A stretch of 64,000 bases of DNA. It comes from Lepiota brunneoincarnata. Lineage: Eukaryota; Basidiomycota; Agaricomycetes; Agaricales; Agaricaceae. The notes under the pieces were generated by a model. It saw only the letters and a program-made list of their open reading frames with translations, was not told where the DNA came from and did no database searches. Below, one piece after another: positions 23,241 through 37,699 of the stretch (its first letter is position 1; each line of letters opens with the position of its first letter). The stretch covers positions 124,001 through 188,000 of the forward strand of contig JAEBUN010000019.1 of NCBI GenBank assembly GCA_023014365.1, in the 5' to 3' direction. The translations under genes were made by a program, and so were the position numbers.

Positions 23241-24003
23241 AATACTATGTATGTGGTCCATGGAGCATGGAATATACTACTCGAGTGTTTTGGACGTTTG
23301 GCGGGTTGTTGGCCGGTTGCATACCTATCTGTCATTGTCTTTCCCACCTGTAACTTTCATCCCCCCCACCGACTCCTGCCCCTTTTTTTTCACCCTCTAC
23401 ATTTTTCACACCTTCTACCACTCATGATCCCATGCCCCTCCGCATGTCTTGAGTGAAGCGGGGTATCTCTACGCTCCTGCGTTAAACTACAGAGAAGTCG
23501 ATCCCAAGTTGTGGAACCCTGGGCCAACGCCATGGAAAGTGCTACATATAACAACTGCGAGTATCATGTGGAGAAAGTGGCTGCTCAACCCAAGTTTGTC
23601 CCGAATCTTTGCTTGGATGGGTGAAACCATGGCTCGCCCGCGCCCCATTCGGCATTCAGAAACTGCTTCTATATGTTTGTGGACCCTGGCAAGGGTCGCT
23701 AGTAATGCCCAAATACAATAAATCTTGTCCTGCACATCGATCCGTTCTTGAACAAAATAATCCATTCAGGATATGTATGGCCAATATATTTGGGGTCCAT
23801 TATAAATTATAAATTACAGCCCCAGGAAGATGGCAGAGGCCCCGGCCGTTCCGTATATCTACTGCATAACATGCACTTATTATAAGGAGTTATTCGGTAT
23901 CGACTATCTCTATTGAACATGCATAATCAGAGAAAAATAGATGATATTTGTAAAATAACATATAGAAAAAAATGGAATAAGAAAAAACGATGCTGTACGT
24001 CAT
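23241..24003. other. Intergenic between convergent genes
   Basis: This stretch contains the 3' flanks of RPS6 and of the ABC transporter. No gene is supported. It is A/T-rich near 23790-23990. Confidence 0.5.
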
Positions 24004-27000
24004 CTAGGCATGAGACTTGGTGGGTTTCCTGCCGATTCTTGGGAGGAGGCTTCCGGTGCGTATACGAAAGAGGTAAGTGCAGAGATAAAACACAACAATC
24101 TGATGAGTTGAAGAAGTCCAGTAAGCGACAAGAAAATTCAGAATGTAAAAAAAGGGGTCACTTACGTTGAATATGATATACGCAATCATGAAACCAAAGT
24201 TCCGCCAAGCGTGATCATAAAAGATGTTGAAGTTTTGTGCGAGAAAGTCGTCTGTGGTAGACATGCTACAAAAGTTGCAGGCGGTGGTGGCATCGGGGTT
24301 CGTGAGGTATCCGCCGGATGTCGAAATGAAGCGGTCCAGGTATTGGCCGCAGGTCTGGCCGGAGGGCGGGTTCAGTTGAACAAATTCAACCGCAGAGCAC
24401 TCCACCGACTGTCGTCCAAGAGCTAGGGTATTCTTGTCAGTCTGCAGTTGTGGAATAGGCCAAGAGGCACGCTTACTTTGACCCAAAAGACCCTCGATAA
24501 GGTAAGTGTACGGTGAGAGGCGGTACATCCACCTCCACCAGCCCAGCTGCCTGAATGGTTGAAGTACACCATTACTATAATTGAGAGAATCAGTTACTGT
24601 CACAGGAAGCAAGACGATTTTAGCCTACTCACAATATAATGACAAAGGAAAACAAGGTTGAGAACAACAACGCTGCGATCTCAGCGCTCGGTGCAGTGGA
24701 AGATATAGGCCAGGGCAACAGTGGTGTAATAGAATGGGTAGATGATACCGATCATGAGATAAGTATATCCAGCCCTGTCGCTGGGGAACCCGACCGTCCA
24801 GTACCAGCAGAAGAAGAGAAGCAACGAGCCAACGACGTTCCAGGGTAGCTCAACTAGTATGTAAGCGGTATTAAAAGCGGTCCAGCGGTAGATGCGGCTG
24901 GGCCTCTCGCGAATTTCGTAGACGCCACGGAGCTTGATATAGGGAACGATGAGCTGATTGGAAAGAGGTACACTAAAATATACGCATGAGTGACACGCGC
25001 AAATCATTGGAGGTTAAACCATCTTACCTGAGAATCGTAGTCATGAAAAGTGCCTGGATAAATATCAATCAGAAACTAGGTCAAGCGCACGGCAGGCAGA
25101 TCACTCACAAATAGCTTATTCTGAGTGCCTTGCTGGGAGTTGGGTGCCTTGAAGAAGGTAAACCCAATGAAAAGACCCCCAATGACGTTCAGGGTGAGCT
25201 TGGCCATCAAATAAGTGGGATTCCTCCAATACTGCGACATGTACCTCTCTTAAACAATTCCCAAGTCTGGTGGGTCCAGGACGTGGCGAACTCGGAAGAG
25301 AATGTCATTTGAACGGCAGGCTTGTGTCGCCCTTCGGCGTGAATAGCATCAATCTCCTGCTTGATGCGCGTGGCTTCCTCCGAGTTCTTCCAGATCGCGT
25401 ACCAGTCTTGTTCGCTAGTGGCCGTCGCACCAGCACCAATAACTTCAAGCATATATTCCGCCCTGCGCTTTCAAGTCAGCAAAAAATTCCCCAAAAAGAC
25501 AGGAATAATCATACGGGTTCTCATCAGGAAGGCACCTGCGAGCTCCATTCCTTTCAAAGTAATCAATAAGCGTTGTCGCGTTGTGACCCAAATCGCCAAA
25601 GTAGACGGTTTGGCCACCCTTTCTGAGCAAGAGCATTCGATCGAAAACCTGGAACAGCTCAGCAGAGGGCTACCAAAAGTTGAGATTTATTAAGTCCTAA
25701 GTCAAATATAGGAGCAGTTATCGTACCTGATGGATACTGTAAAGAGTCGTTAGAACAACATGCCACAAAATCAGTAACCACAAAACGACTCACGTGCACA
25801 AAATTGCCTGGCCACTATCCGCAAGGGAGCGAAGGAAGGATAAGATAGCCCAAGCACTCTGGGAATCTAGACCGGACGTAGGCTCATCAAGGAATAACAA
25901 GAGCTTGGGCTGAATAATTGCGATTAGCACCTGGGCCCAAGAGTCCAAACCATGGATCATTTACCTTGGCTGCGAGTTCAACGCCAATAGTGGTACGCTT
26001 ACGATGTTCGATTCCAAGAGAACCGACAGTAGCTTCCGCATAGTCTTCAAGACCGCACATCTTCAGGCATTTCTCAACACTGAAGAAACACAATCAGGGA
26101 AACAAAGGGAACGGATTGGTCAAATTACGCACTAAGCCTCCTTCTCCGCCAGAGGAACAGAGGGAGGTTGACGGAGCTTCGCAGAGAATAACAAGGCCTC
26201 CCGGACAGTGCTCTCGGGAACATGTGTATCCATCTGTTGGCAATAACCGCTGCATCCTCCAAGTCAACATCCACATTCCATAAACACATTCGATGATGTC
26301 ACGTACGTTTGCGCCTGGAAATCACGAGGCAAACCCTGTCCATTGACAAACCGGTCTCCACGAACAACACCAGTCGTAGTCCTCTGCGCAAGGACATTCA
26401 GAAGCGTAGTTTTCCCAGCACCAGATTCCCCCATAAGAGCAGTCAACTTCCCGGGAGCAACATAACCAGAAACATCATCCAAAAGCGTTCTATGGGCTCC
26501 TCCGTCGATAGGAATAATGTATTGAAGGTGTTGCCAAGAGAAGATATCCGTCATGGGTTTCTGTGATGCAATGGCCTCTTTCTCAGCCTCCTTGGCCGAT
26601 TCCGGTAGAGGTTCCTTCTCGTTGATCGCACCGGCCTCTTCATCCTTGTTGTTAGGAAGTTTCTTGTGGCCGCGGCGGAAGAGAACAACAGCGCTCTCGT
26701 GAGCAGTGGATGTATTGAGCTCAGTAAAGACCAGGAGAGCGATGAAGAAGCCCACGCCAAATGCCATGACAATGCCCAAGTTCTGTCGAAAAATTTTCAT
26801 TTAGGACTTGACCAAATTTGGTCAGAGTATAAAGCGCGCACCTTCCAAGTATTGGACCAGTAGAACCCAGAAAAGAGTGCAACGAACCTATTTCCATCGA
26901 CAAATCGCTGGGCAGGTAGCGCGCCGACAGCAGTGCAGACTTGATTGTCGATAGAGACGTTCTCGTATCCCGGGCCCCGGGGTACCAAAGAAGAGCACGT

Positions 27001-29842
27001 TCCCTGAAGAGTACGGAATTCGTTGGTCAAAATGGATTCGAACCTAAATGTTTTTGTTCCCGAAAAGATGAGGAAGCGTGTCAAATATTACGTTATTTCC
27101 TCACTTACCCATAGCGGAGAGGCTAGTGACGAGAACAAACACAATTAGATATCTGCGAAACAGGAAAGGAGCGTTACACACATTTATATAAGTGATCCAA
27201 CGCAAGGCACCAATCATTGTAGGTTTAGGAATGAGATAACCTTTTAGGAAATTAAGCCAACAGGTAATGCGAAAACTCGGAGTGAGCTTACCAAGGTACA
27301 TAGCAAGAGCCAGGACTGAAACACCAGCGAACGATTGGGCCATTGGGTCGGCAGAGAAGAAGGCAGCAATCGCGCGGAACCAAGCCTTCGTGACGAGGGT
27401 CAAGGCGAAGATGAAGAGGAGGAAAACGCTGAGAAAGCCATAGTTATGACAAAATACTGGGCTTTTAGTTAATCGCAAACTTACAAAAATTGGTCCTGAG
27501 AAAAAGATGTTAGCTATATCCAGCGAAAAGCAATACCTTTACTCACGACACTACGTTGGAGTCCAGCCATAAAATAAAGAATTATCGAAAAGACAACGAT
27601 GATAACGAGGGTGATCGGGATATCGACAACGGTGAGTGCAATAGCCTCGATGAATGGATGGTAGAACGCGGCATGCTCATGACGAGAAATGATTGGGCGT
27701 TGGGCATACAAAGCAGGGATCTCAGTCATGGATGCCAAGGCGGAGAACAGAAGAGCGCTAAGAACAGGAATAATTGAGCGTTGACGTCTCTTGAAAAAAG
27801 AAAGGTGTGGAAATTCTTACAAGAAAAGGACGCCTCCACGGGAGAAGTAAGCAGCAGTACTTTCCTCCATGTTCAAGAAAACACTTCCTATAATTAATGC
27901 TTGGAAAACAAAAGAACTGACGCAATTGTGTTGTTAAAATTCCATCTGGTAAATGCGATCAAGAGCAACTCACAAGAGATTCAATCCCGTCATAAGCATG
28001 CTGCCGCGGAGAATTTGGGCCCTGCGAACCATCACAGCACGAATCTGCTGAGGGATGCTCAACAAGTAGGGACTTGATTGATGAAGCAAATTAATGGTGT
28101 ATAACACGATCAACAGAGAAAATCATACCTTCCCCTCCTAGACCGTTTGGCTTGCTCCCGTCGAGCACTTTGCTTGTAAGCATCGGCACGATCCGGCTTG
28201 CCTACAAACTCTGCGATATATGCATCGATTTCCTGGCGATTAAGCTTGCCGAGGTCGGAGCTCTTGAAGTGGTTGGCAAAGTCGGTCGCAGTGTGAGGGA
28301 GACGCATAGCGCCCGGGCGCGGAATGCGGGCGTTAGGATCCGTCACCGAGACCAAGAAGTCAGCGGTGGTCTGGCGATTCGCGGGCTCATACCTAAAGGG
28401 AAAAATAAAATCAGGGATGTACATCATCCAGAAACTTGAGATGCGTACCCCATATCAATGAAGTATTGTCGTGCCCGATCCGCAGGACCGAAGTAAGCCA
28501 TTTTGCCTTCATAGATGACACAGACTTTGTCAAAGTGTTTGTAGAGTGATTCGCCAGCCTGGTATATGGAGACAATAGTGGTCGTGCGGAATGTATCCGT
28601 TGCTACCCGAAGAGCTTGTACGAATTCCAGGGCAGTGGAGGCGTCTAATCCACGAGTGGAGCTATATTCAGGGTCGTCTCGGTTAGCACGGATAACGATT
28701 TGCCGTCATCATAGATCCTTACTTGTCCCAGGCACCAATACAGCTCCGGGCGGCAAGAGCCTCGGCAATTGACACACGTTTCTTCTCTCCTCCACTCACG
28801 CCGCGTATCATATGATCACCAACAAGAGTCTTCCGTGCATGCTGCAGACCGAATATTGTGGTTAATATATCGGTGACATTATCGGAGAATCCACCACGAG
28901 TTTTAACTGTGCGATCGCGAGGTGTGCGCATGGTAGCTGCGAATTTGAGCGTCTGTTCGACGGTAAGAGTCGGGAAGTGGATGTCGTCTTCTGGACAGTA
29001 TTGCACATCGCCGCGGTAGTATTTCCTGAGCTCCGAAGGTGATATTGAGTCATAATGGACTTCACCCTCCACGGCGTAATACTCCTTTCTCCTGTTGGCC
29101 AAAGTCTTCAGGAGCGTACTGCAGCCTGACCCAGGTCTCCCGAGCACAACTAAGAGCACATAAGAAGCATTCACAGACAAACGGGTAGATGTAGATACTC
29201 ACGAATCATCTCTCCTGGCCTCACAACTCCTTCAAAGTCGGTCAAGATATCGCGTACAGGAGGGTGTCGGCTCCTCTGGAGAGCCTCAAGGAGGACAAAG
29301 GGGTTAAACAAGGAACTCATAGTCGGCGCATAGGATACTGATGCTCCAAGACCGGCCACACGGAGACCCTTGAATACAACACCCAGTTGCCTGGGTTTTA
29401 TATCGAGGTCTTCTCGCCTGTGAAAGAACTTAGTATGTAGACTCTAAGATAGAAAAATAGAACACGCGACATACCTTTGAACGATGCGTCGTAGAGTTTT
29501 CGCAAGATCAAACGGCACTCCATCCTTTGGTGCAAGTGTCGAGTCTGTGCTCATCGAACCCTGTGATCCAGGGCCGGGCCCCTCGTTCAAAGAGTTTTCT
29601 GTTAAAGTTCTTCGCAGTTGCTGAACGCCATCGGGGTCGAAAAAGCCGACGTCAAGATGGGAAACAGAGCCGTCGAATCGTGGAGACGGTGTGGATGGTT
29701 TGTTTGGGTGGCGGTCGCCATCGTGGAGGGGGGTGGACTGAGGAGATGAATGACTATGTTCGTCCGAATGGGAGGGCAGTAGTGTAGCCTTGGAGACAGA
29801 AGTGGACAGAGTCTCCTTTCCAATATGGTGCCCCTCAGACAT
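24004..29842 (-). CDS. PDR-type ABC transporter (ABCG, full size), copy 1
   Basis: A long gene with many short introns runs from ATG 29842 ([12 protein letters not shown]) to TAG 24004-24006. It has the reverse (NBD-TMD)x2 order of fungal PDR pumps. NBD1 has Walker [10 protein letters not shown] with the fungal Cys in place of Lys (about 29141-29115), signature [16 protein letters not shown] (about 28800-28755) and degenerate Walker B AWDK. TMD1 follows. NBD2 has canonical Walker [15 protein letters not shown] (about 26436-26395) and signature-like [15 protein letters not shown] near 26000. TMD2 contains the conserved loop [18 protein letters not shown]. Exon 1 ends at 29475 (donor GTATGT) and exon 2 spans 29417-29203. 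Such pumps export lipophilic drugs, lipids or toxic plant compounds at the plasma membrane; the substrate here is unknown. I saw no break. It is a tandem paralogue of the gene at 31882-37612. Confidence 0.9.
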
Positions 29843-31881
29843 GGGCGGTTGGTTTGTTGGAGGGGGGTACCAAAGAAGAATTTTAAACCCAACACAATAA
29901 GTAGGCCAATTGGCAATGCACACCCTAAATTGACCTGACGCAAGGGCGCCGGCACCTAAAGGGCGTGATGATCGCGTCGTCAATCTTGTGTCTGATTCAT
30001 TCTGGTCATCATCATGGTCTGGTCATCTCGTTGACTAAGCACAATTGTCCGTATTTTCCGGTGGCTCCGAAGACAATTGGAGTCAGAGTGGGAGTCAGAA
30101 TTATACCTGGATGGCGCATTCCGAAGATCGATGGTACGGCCAAGAGGGCGAGCCCGAGCAGATTCGCTGCTAGTTCAAAGAGGGCTACAAAGCTTGTTTA
30201 CGCTTTGTTGATTTGCTGACGGGCCGATTAGCTAATTTACCCGTCCGCAGCGTTCGCAGAGGTGCGAGTCAACCAACAGCAATCCGTGTTTCGCTTAAAA
30301 ACGTTACTATTCCAAATAGAAGTAGACCCTTTGATTCTCACCCGAGGAATTCTACCAGCTGTTCCAAAAGCGTCGACCAATCACTGGAGTTACAGGATTA
30401 CCCACTCGGAAAGACGGCTCCCCTACAAGTCCATAGTTATACACGCACTACTGACACTTACCCTCAAAGACACTTGTTGATATCTCACCCAGTGCTTACG
30501 TGATGAGATTAGCCAAATATGTTTCAGGGGCAAGGTCAAAGATATCCGCTTATCCAACGAAGGCAGTGCATCACCGTAACACCTTAGAACGGCACCATCA
30601 AGCCATCGTCATCACCATCTGCCGAAGTAATTCGCCATCCGTTCAAACGCCTCCTGCCTCAGCACTTTGAACACCGACCATTGGTTCTCACGTCGAATGA
30701 CCACGCTGGCGAGTATTCGCAAAACCCCCACTCACTCGACCAGGCCGTAGCCACATATTACGTGACACTAACCTCAACATTGTTAAGTAACCTTTGAAGC
30801 TGATTTCCGGAGATAACCATCCGACTCGATCCCCGAAGTATACAAGAAGCTCGCCAGACCTGAATTAAGCCCCCAAAGGTAACCCTCCGCTTCCAATATT
30901 CCCAGGCAGACATGCTTCAAAGGGCTTCTGCTTGATGTGCACACGAAGAAGCTTAGCCTCATCTCTGGGACCTTCCCCGACCAAAATATGTTGCGATTCC
31001 GGAAAGCTCGGTCCACTCCACAGCACGCATAAACTGACGTCGAATTGCATTCGTGTATTCTCGAATGACTCTGAATAACTCTTTCCAAGTATCTCCGGGG
31101 GAAAGATCTGGCGTACAGAACACCATGCGGGTTCTTTGATGAAATAATCCGGATATCTCGGCCTACCATCAGTGAGTGAGTCAGACCGCTAACCTTTCAA
31201 CCCCGGTAATACCGGAGAGGGAGGAACATGGCACATACCAAGGGGATACACATTCCACTCAGTACGTAGATGCCCCTCCCCCCCACGCGGAATCCAAAGT
31301 TCTAACATCGTTCTGAGTGGAGCGTCGCTGATATATCCAGCGATCTGTACGGCAAAACCTTGTTGACTTGAGTATATCGAGCGTGCCCATGTCGAATATC
31401 GAGTGTACAGCTCGATGTTTGTGGTCCTTTATCTATTTCATATTTTTCATGGACACTGTAGGTAGACGATTGGGCTCTTATTATAATTAGGTAGCAACTA
31501 CGATCGGTCTAAATTCCTCAGTAAATAATGGTACATAGTCCTCTCGTACTTAGGTGGACGGACGGCTTCTATAGGTTCCAATATTTCCGTTTGGATCCTA
31601 GGTACGCGCTCGGTAGCTCTGGTAGACATTTATTCAATCTTTCCGTTTGAATCCTAGTGATCCGCTATACATATTCTTGTTTCAACGTGATACTCTGCGT
31701 AAATATTCTCGTCAGTCCATACTACATGTACTGTACATCTGTCCGAAACTAATCCTTATAATACACTTGGTGGGCACGCAGAATGAGGTTCAGAGAAATA
31801 CGATGACTAGTTTACGTCAATGTTCGTGATCGGTCAGATATTGTACAACCTTCCGGTCTTCCGGTAGAGTCTAGTAAGGGG
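29843..31881. other. Intergenic between the two ABC genes
   Basis: No coding frame is supported. The left part should hold the promoter of copy 1, and the right part the 3' flank of copy 2. No repeat shared with the flank of the other copy was noticed. Confidence 0.45.
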
Positions 31882-34800
31882 TCACTTCTTCGTGCGGACA
31901 CGGAAGAGGTAGGTGAACAGATAAATCGCAACAGTCTGAAACGTTGAAGAGACCCGGTAAGAGACAGGAAAAAGCCAAAATATGCAAGTGAGGACACATA
32001 CGTTGAACACAGTGTATGCAATCATGAAATAAAAGTCCCGCCAGGCATGATCATAAAAGATATTGAAGCCTTGCGCAAGGATGGCATCTGTAGTCGAAAC
32101 GCTGCAAAAGTTGCAGGCGGTCGTAGCATTGGGGTTCGTGAGGTATCCTCCGGCAGCCGAAATGAAACGGTCTAGGTATTGGCTACAGGTCTGACCAGAG
32201 GGTGGGTTGAGTTGAACGAATTCAATGGCAGAACACTCCACCGGTTGACGTCCAACAGCTATAATTGTTTCGTGAGAAGGGAATTGATGGAATCGACAGA
32301 GGGTACACGCACCTCGGCCCAAAAGGCCCTCGATAAGGTAGGTGTATGGCGAGAGGTGATACATCCACCTCCACCAATGCAGTTGCCTAAAGGGTTGGAA
32401 GACACCGCAGCTAAGATGATATCAGTCACAGGGCCAAAATGCAGTTGCGACCCCAACTCACAAAATGAGAACGAAAGCAAACAGTAGCGAGAAAGATAGC
32501 GCTGCGACTTCGGCGGTCGATGCCACAGAAGCAACAGCCAAGCCAATCGTGGTATAGTAGAGTGGGTAGGATACGCCAAGCATAAGATAGCTGTAGCCAG
32601 CCCTATCAGTAGGGAAACCGACTGTCCAGTACCAGCAGAGGAATAGAAGTAGCGAGCCGAAAAGGTCCCATGGTAACTCAACTAGCAGGTGAGCAGTAAT
32701 AAAGGATGTCCAGTTGTAGATGCGACTGGGCCTCTCGCGGATTTCGTAAATCGTGCGGAGGTCAAGATAGGGGGTCTGGACCTGATTGGCAAAAACGATA
32801 CTATATACACATATGAGTAACAAGTGCAACTTAGAGAGGCGGAATTATTCATACCTGAGAGTCGTAACCATGAAAACTGACTATACATAAATCCATCAGA
32901 ATCTGGGCCAATGCACAATAGACGGAACGCTTACAAAGAGCTTATTCTGAGTGCCTTGCTGAGAGTTGGGCGCCTGAAAGAAACTAAAACCAATGAAGAG
33001 ACCCCCAACAATGTTCAAGACCAACTTGGCCATCAGATAAATAGGTTTCCTCCAATACACAACATGGCCCCTCTTGAATAATTCCCAAGTCTGATAGACC
33101 CATGACGTAGCGAACTCGGAAGAGAGCATGGCTTCAACAACCGGTCGTTTGCGTCCTTCAGTATGGATGATGTCGATTTCTTGTTGGACACGAAGAGCTT
33201 CTTCAGAGTTGTTCCAAATCGCATGCCAATCCTGATGGCTAGTAGGCCCGGCACCCGCACCAATAACCTCTAACATGTACTCGGCGCTGTATTTCCCCTA
33301 ATCAGAGAGAGCTGTGCAAAAAAAAGACGAGAACAAACTCACGGGTTTTCGTCCGCCAGACACTTGCGAGCACCATTCTTATTAAAGTAGTCAATGAGCG
33401 TTGTAGCATTGTAGCCCAAATCACCGAAGTAGACAGTTTGGCCACCCTTCTTGAGCAAGAGTACGCGATCAAAGACCTGGAACAATTCAGCGGAAGGCTG
33501 CCATTCGGTGAGCAACGTTCAGTCCTGAGTCAAAGATGGTATCGCGTATTATGACATACCTGGTGGATGCTAAAAAAACCAAGTCAGAACGCGTGTCAAA
33601 GAACAGGTTATGTAAGAAGACTCACGTGCACAAGATAGCTTGGCCATTATCCGCAAGCGAGCGAAGGAAAGACATGATAGCCCAAGCACTCTGAGAATCG
33701 AGACCGGAGGTTGGCTCATCGAGGAACAACAATAACTTGGGCTGGATATCTTGGGTCAGTAACGCGAAACTCCAGCCACAGGTCGTTTTACCTTGGCTGC
33801 GAGTTCTACACCGATAGTAATGCGCTTGCGATGTTCAGTATCAAGAGAACCAATGATAGCCTCCGCATACTCTTCAAGACCGCAAATCCTTAAGCATTCC
33901 TCGACACTATAACCACTTTAAGACACAAATAAGCAATCAAGTTGGTGAGATCCTCACTAAGACTCCTTCTCCGCAAGCGGAACAGAGGCAGGTTGACGGA
34001 GCTTTGCAGAGAACAACAAGGCCTCCCGAACAGTGCATTCTGGGACGTGGGTATCCACCTGCTGACAATAACCGCTGCAGACAGTCTGAGTCAATCTCAC
34101 ATTCTATAGGACACTCTCATTGCCACATACGTCCGCGCTTGGAAATCACGGGGTAAGGTCTGCCCGTCGATAAATTGATTTCCGGTAACAAGGCCAGTTG
34201 TATTCCTCTGCGCAAGGACGTTCAGGAGGGTAGTCTTCCCAGCACCCGATTCTCCCATAAGCGCAGTCAGCTTGCCAGGGACAACATAACCAGAAACATC
34301 ATCCAAAAGCTTCCTGTCTTGCCCCCCGCGGATGGGAACGGTGCATTGAATGGATTGCCAAGAGAGAATATGTGACATGGGTCTATTCGGCTTCCCCTCG
34401 AATTCATTCTTCGAATCAGATACGGACTCCTTGTCGCTGATGACGCCAGTCTCTTCATCCATGTAGAAATGTTCTCTGTGACCACGGCGGAAGCGTACAA
34501 CGGTACTTCGATGAGAGGTGGAAGTATTGAGCTCGGTAAAAATGAGGAGGGCAATGAAGAAGCCCATATTGAACGCGATGATAATACCGAGGTTCTGCTA
34601 ACAGTTAGACCTGACCCCTCCCAGACCATCACGGCACAAACCCACCTTCCAAGTATTGGACCAGGAGAATCCAAATGCAAGCTTAGCGAACGTGTTACCG
34701 TCGACAAAAGGCTGACCAGGGAGCGAGCCAACGGTGGTGCAGACTTGATTCTCGAGCGAGATATTCCCGTATCCTGGGCCTTGAGGTACTAAGGAAGAGC

Positions 34801-37612
34801 ACGTTCCCTCAAGAGTCCGGAATTCGTTGGTGAACATGGATTCAAACCTGACATTTCATGGATGAGGTATTCGAATTGAACCCCGTCATTTCTACTTACC
34901 CGTAGCGGATGGGCTGGAATGAAATTCAAATCAGGCCACTGCGAACTAACGAAAGGAACATCCAACTGACATTGATATAAGTAATCCAACGCAAAGCGCC
35001 AATCATTGTAGGTTTGGTGACGGTATAACCTTGAACGATTCAGTACCAATTCGCAAAATTTGGAGATTCAGGATTATCCCACCAGTGTAAATGCCGCCGG
35101 CAAGGACGGTAACACCCGCGAATGACTGAGCCACTTCATCGGTGGAGGATAAGGCACAGATTGCGCGGAACCATATTTTCAGAGCTTCCAGCGTGGTAAA
35201 CTGGAATATGAGAAAAATGCTGAGAGAGATAGTCATGGTTAGGGCAAAATAGATATCAAGCCTTTAGTTGATGTCAACTTACAAAAATTGACCCTGAGAC
35301 AAATGTTGTGAGTCACTTTCAGCAACAAGAGAAAGAGCCTGTACTTACGACGCTTTGTTGCAGTCCAACCATGAAGTAAAGAATGATGGAAAAGATGGCA
35401 GTAACACCAAGTGTGATTGGCACGTCAACAAGGGTGAGAGCCATAGCCTCGATAAACGGGTAATAAAGCGCAGCGTGTTTATGACGAGAGACAATAGGGC
35501 GTTGACCGAACAAAGAAGGGATCTCGGCCAAGCCGGTCAGAATGGAGGACAGGAGGGCACTGTGGAGCAGGAACATTGAGGATTAGCGTCTCTCAGCAAC
35601 CAAGTGCCGCTCTCACTAGAACATAACGCCTCCCCGAGAGAAGTAGGCAGCAGTATTTTCCCCTATGTTTAAGTAAACACTCCCGGCGATGAGCGCCCGC
35701 ATTACAAAAGAGCTAGTTGGACCCGTATGCCTTCAGAATCTCTCCCATCAAAGCAATGAAGAGAGCTCACAAAAAAATCAACCCTATTGCAAGCTTACTA
35801 CCCCGCAAAATTTGGGCTCTGCGAATCATTACAGCTTGAATTTGCTGAGGGATAGTCAGCATATAAGGGCTTGGTTTTATGGAACGAATTAACAACCATT
35901 GGAAACCACGAAATAGAATGATCCTACCTTCTCTTGCTGGAATGTCTAGCTAGCTCCCGCCGTACACTTTGCTTGTAAGCATCAGCACGATCCGGTTTGC
36001 CCACGAATTTTTCGACGTAGTTATCAATTTCCTGTCGATTAAGCTTGCCATGTTCGGATCTTCTGAAGTCGCTCGCGAACTCATTCGCTGTCCGGGGTGG
36101 GGGAATGGCTTCTGGGCGCACAATACGACTATTTGGGTCCGTCACCGAAACCAAGAAATCTGCGGTAGTCTGCCGGCTCGCGGGCGTGAACCTAAAGAGA
36201 AAGCAACCAATTAGGGATATCCGTCAACTCGAGGTCACCACGCATGATGCGTACCCCATATCAATGAAATACTGCCTAGCCTGGTCTGCCGGGCCAAAGT
36301 ATGCCATTTTCCCTTCATAGATGACACAGACCTTGTCGAAACGTTTGTAAAGCGATTCGCCGGCCTGATTTAAGGAGACGATGGTAGTCAAACGGAGAGT
36401 GTCGGTTATGGTCCGAAGTGCTTGGATGAATTCCAGAGCGGTGGAAGCATCTAAACCGCGAGTGGGGCTGCAATAATGGTCATCTCAATTAGCTTGTGCA
36501 CAATAAAAGAAATTATCTTACTTGTCCCAGGCACCAATACAGCTCCTAGTGGCGAGTGCCTCAGCGATCGATACACGTCTCTTCTCTCCTCCACTAATAC
36601 CCCGCACCTTCCGGTCACCTATTGGAACCTTTCGTGCGTTCTGCAGACCAAACGTGGTGGTCAAGACATCTGTGAACTCGTCGACAAATCCACTACGAGA
36701 CTTAATAGCTCTGTCCCGAGGTGCGCGCATGGTAGCTGCGAATTTGAGAGTCTGTTCGACGGTAAGAGTCGGGAAGTGAATATCGTCTTCCGAACAATAT
36801 TGCACGTCGCCACGGTAATATCTCTGCAGCTCTGTAGGTGAAATCGAATCATAATGAACTTCACCCTCGACGGCGTAGTACTCCTTTCTCCTATTGGCCA
36901 GAGTTTTCAGAAATGTACTGCCACCTGACCCTGGCCTCCCGAGTACGACTATAACAAAATCAATCAAGGAACGTTCAAAGATAAAGAAATGAACACCCAC
37001 GAATCATCTCCCCTGGCTTCACAACACCCTCAAAGCCAGTCAAAATGTCGCGAACAGGGGTATGTCGAATTCCTTGCAAAGTCTCGAAGAGGGTGAAAGG
37101 GTTTAACAGGGAACCCAGTGTCGGCACGTGTGATGCAGACGCCTCTAGACCAACTACGCGGAGGCCCCTGAACACAATACCTAGTTCCCTGGACTCTATG
37201 TTGTGTTCCTCCCGTCTGTAAAACGTTTAGCATGCAAAATATGACAGACCAAGAAATTGAGGCCATACTTCTGAAGAACCCGACGAAGAGCTCTTGCAAG
37301 ATCAAACGGCTCTCCATCCTTCGACGCGAGCGTCGAATCTGTGACTACAGAACCTGGGGAGTACGAGTCTTGGACCTTGTCGAGAGATCTTAGTATCTGC
37401 TGCAACCCCTGAGCGCTATTAGTGTTGATATAATCAATATCAACGGGGGGAACAGATGGCCAGGGTCGCGGGAATGGATTTGGATTCGATGTTGGAACTG
37501 AGTCGATGCGGCCGTTGGGTAAATGTCCATCGTCGCCGTACGGATGACTGCTCGAGTGCGAGATGATGCGCCGTGATACAGCCTTAGGTGTGAGAGTGGA
37601 TGGTGCCTCCAT
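31882..37612 (-). CDS. PDR-type ABC transporter (ABCG, full size), copy 2
   Basis: The gene is parallel in layout to copy 1. ATG 37612 ([15 protein letters not shown]) and TGA 31882-31884 bound about 5.7 kb with many introns at matching places; exon 1 ends at a GTATGG donor near 37270. NBD1 differs from the usual fungal form: Walker A reads GRPGSGGST (about 36940-36914), with Gly where PDR proteins carry Cys and most ABC proteins Lys. Its signature is [19 protein letters not shown]2 has [14 protein letters not shown] (about 34250) and signature-like [15 protein letters not shown] (near 33830). TMD2 keeps [18 protein letters not shown]. The C-terminus (YLFRVRTKK) is shorter than in copy 1. No break was noticed. 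A drug or lipid export role is inferred from the family. Confidence 0.9.
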
Positions 37613-37687
37613 CTGAATACCAGCAGGGTGACGCTCTGATATTGTCCAAGAGCTGTACGAGGAAAATGAGGGAAGGGACGTACTGCA

Positions 37688-37695
37688 TTTTTATA
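37688..37695 (-). promoter_or_regulatory. TATA box of ABC copy 2
   Basis: TATAAAAA on the minus strand lies about 76 bp before the ATG at 37612. Confidence 0.5.
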
Positions 37696-37699
37696 GCTA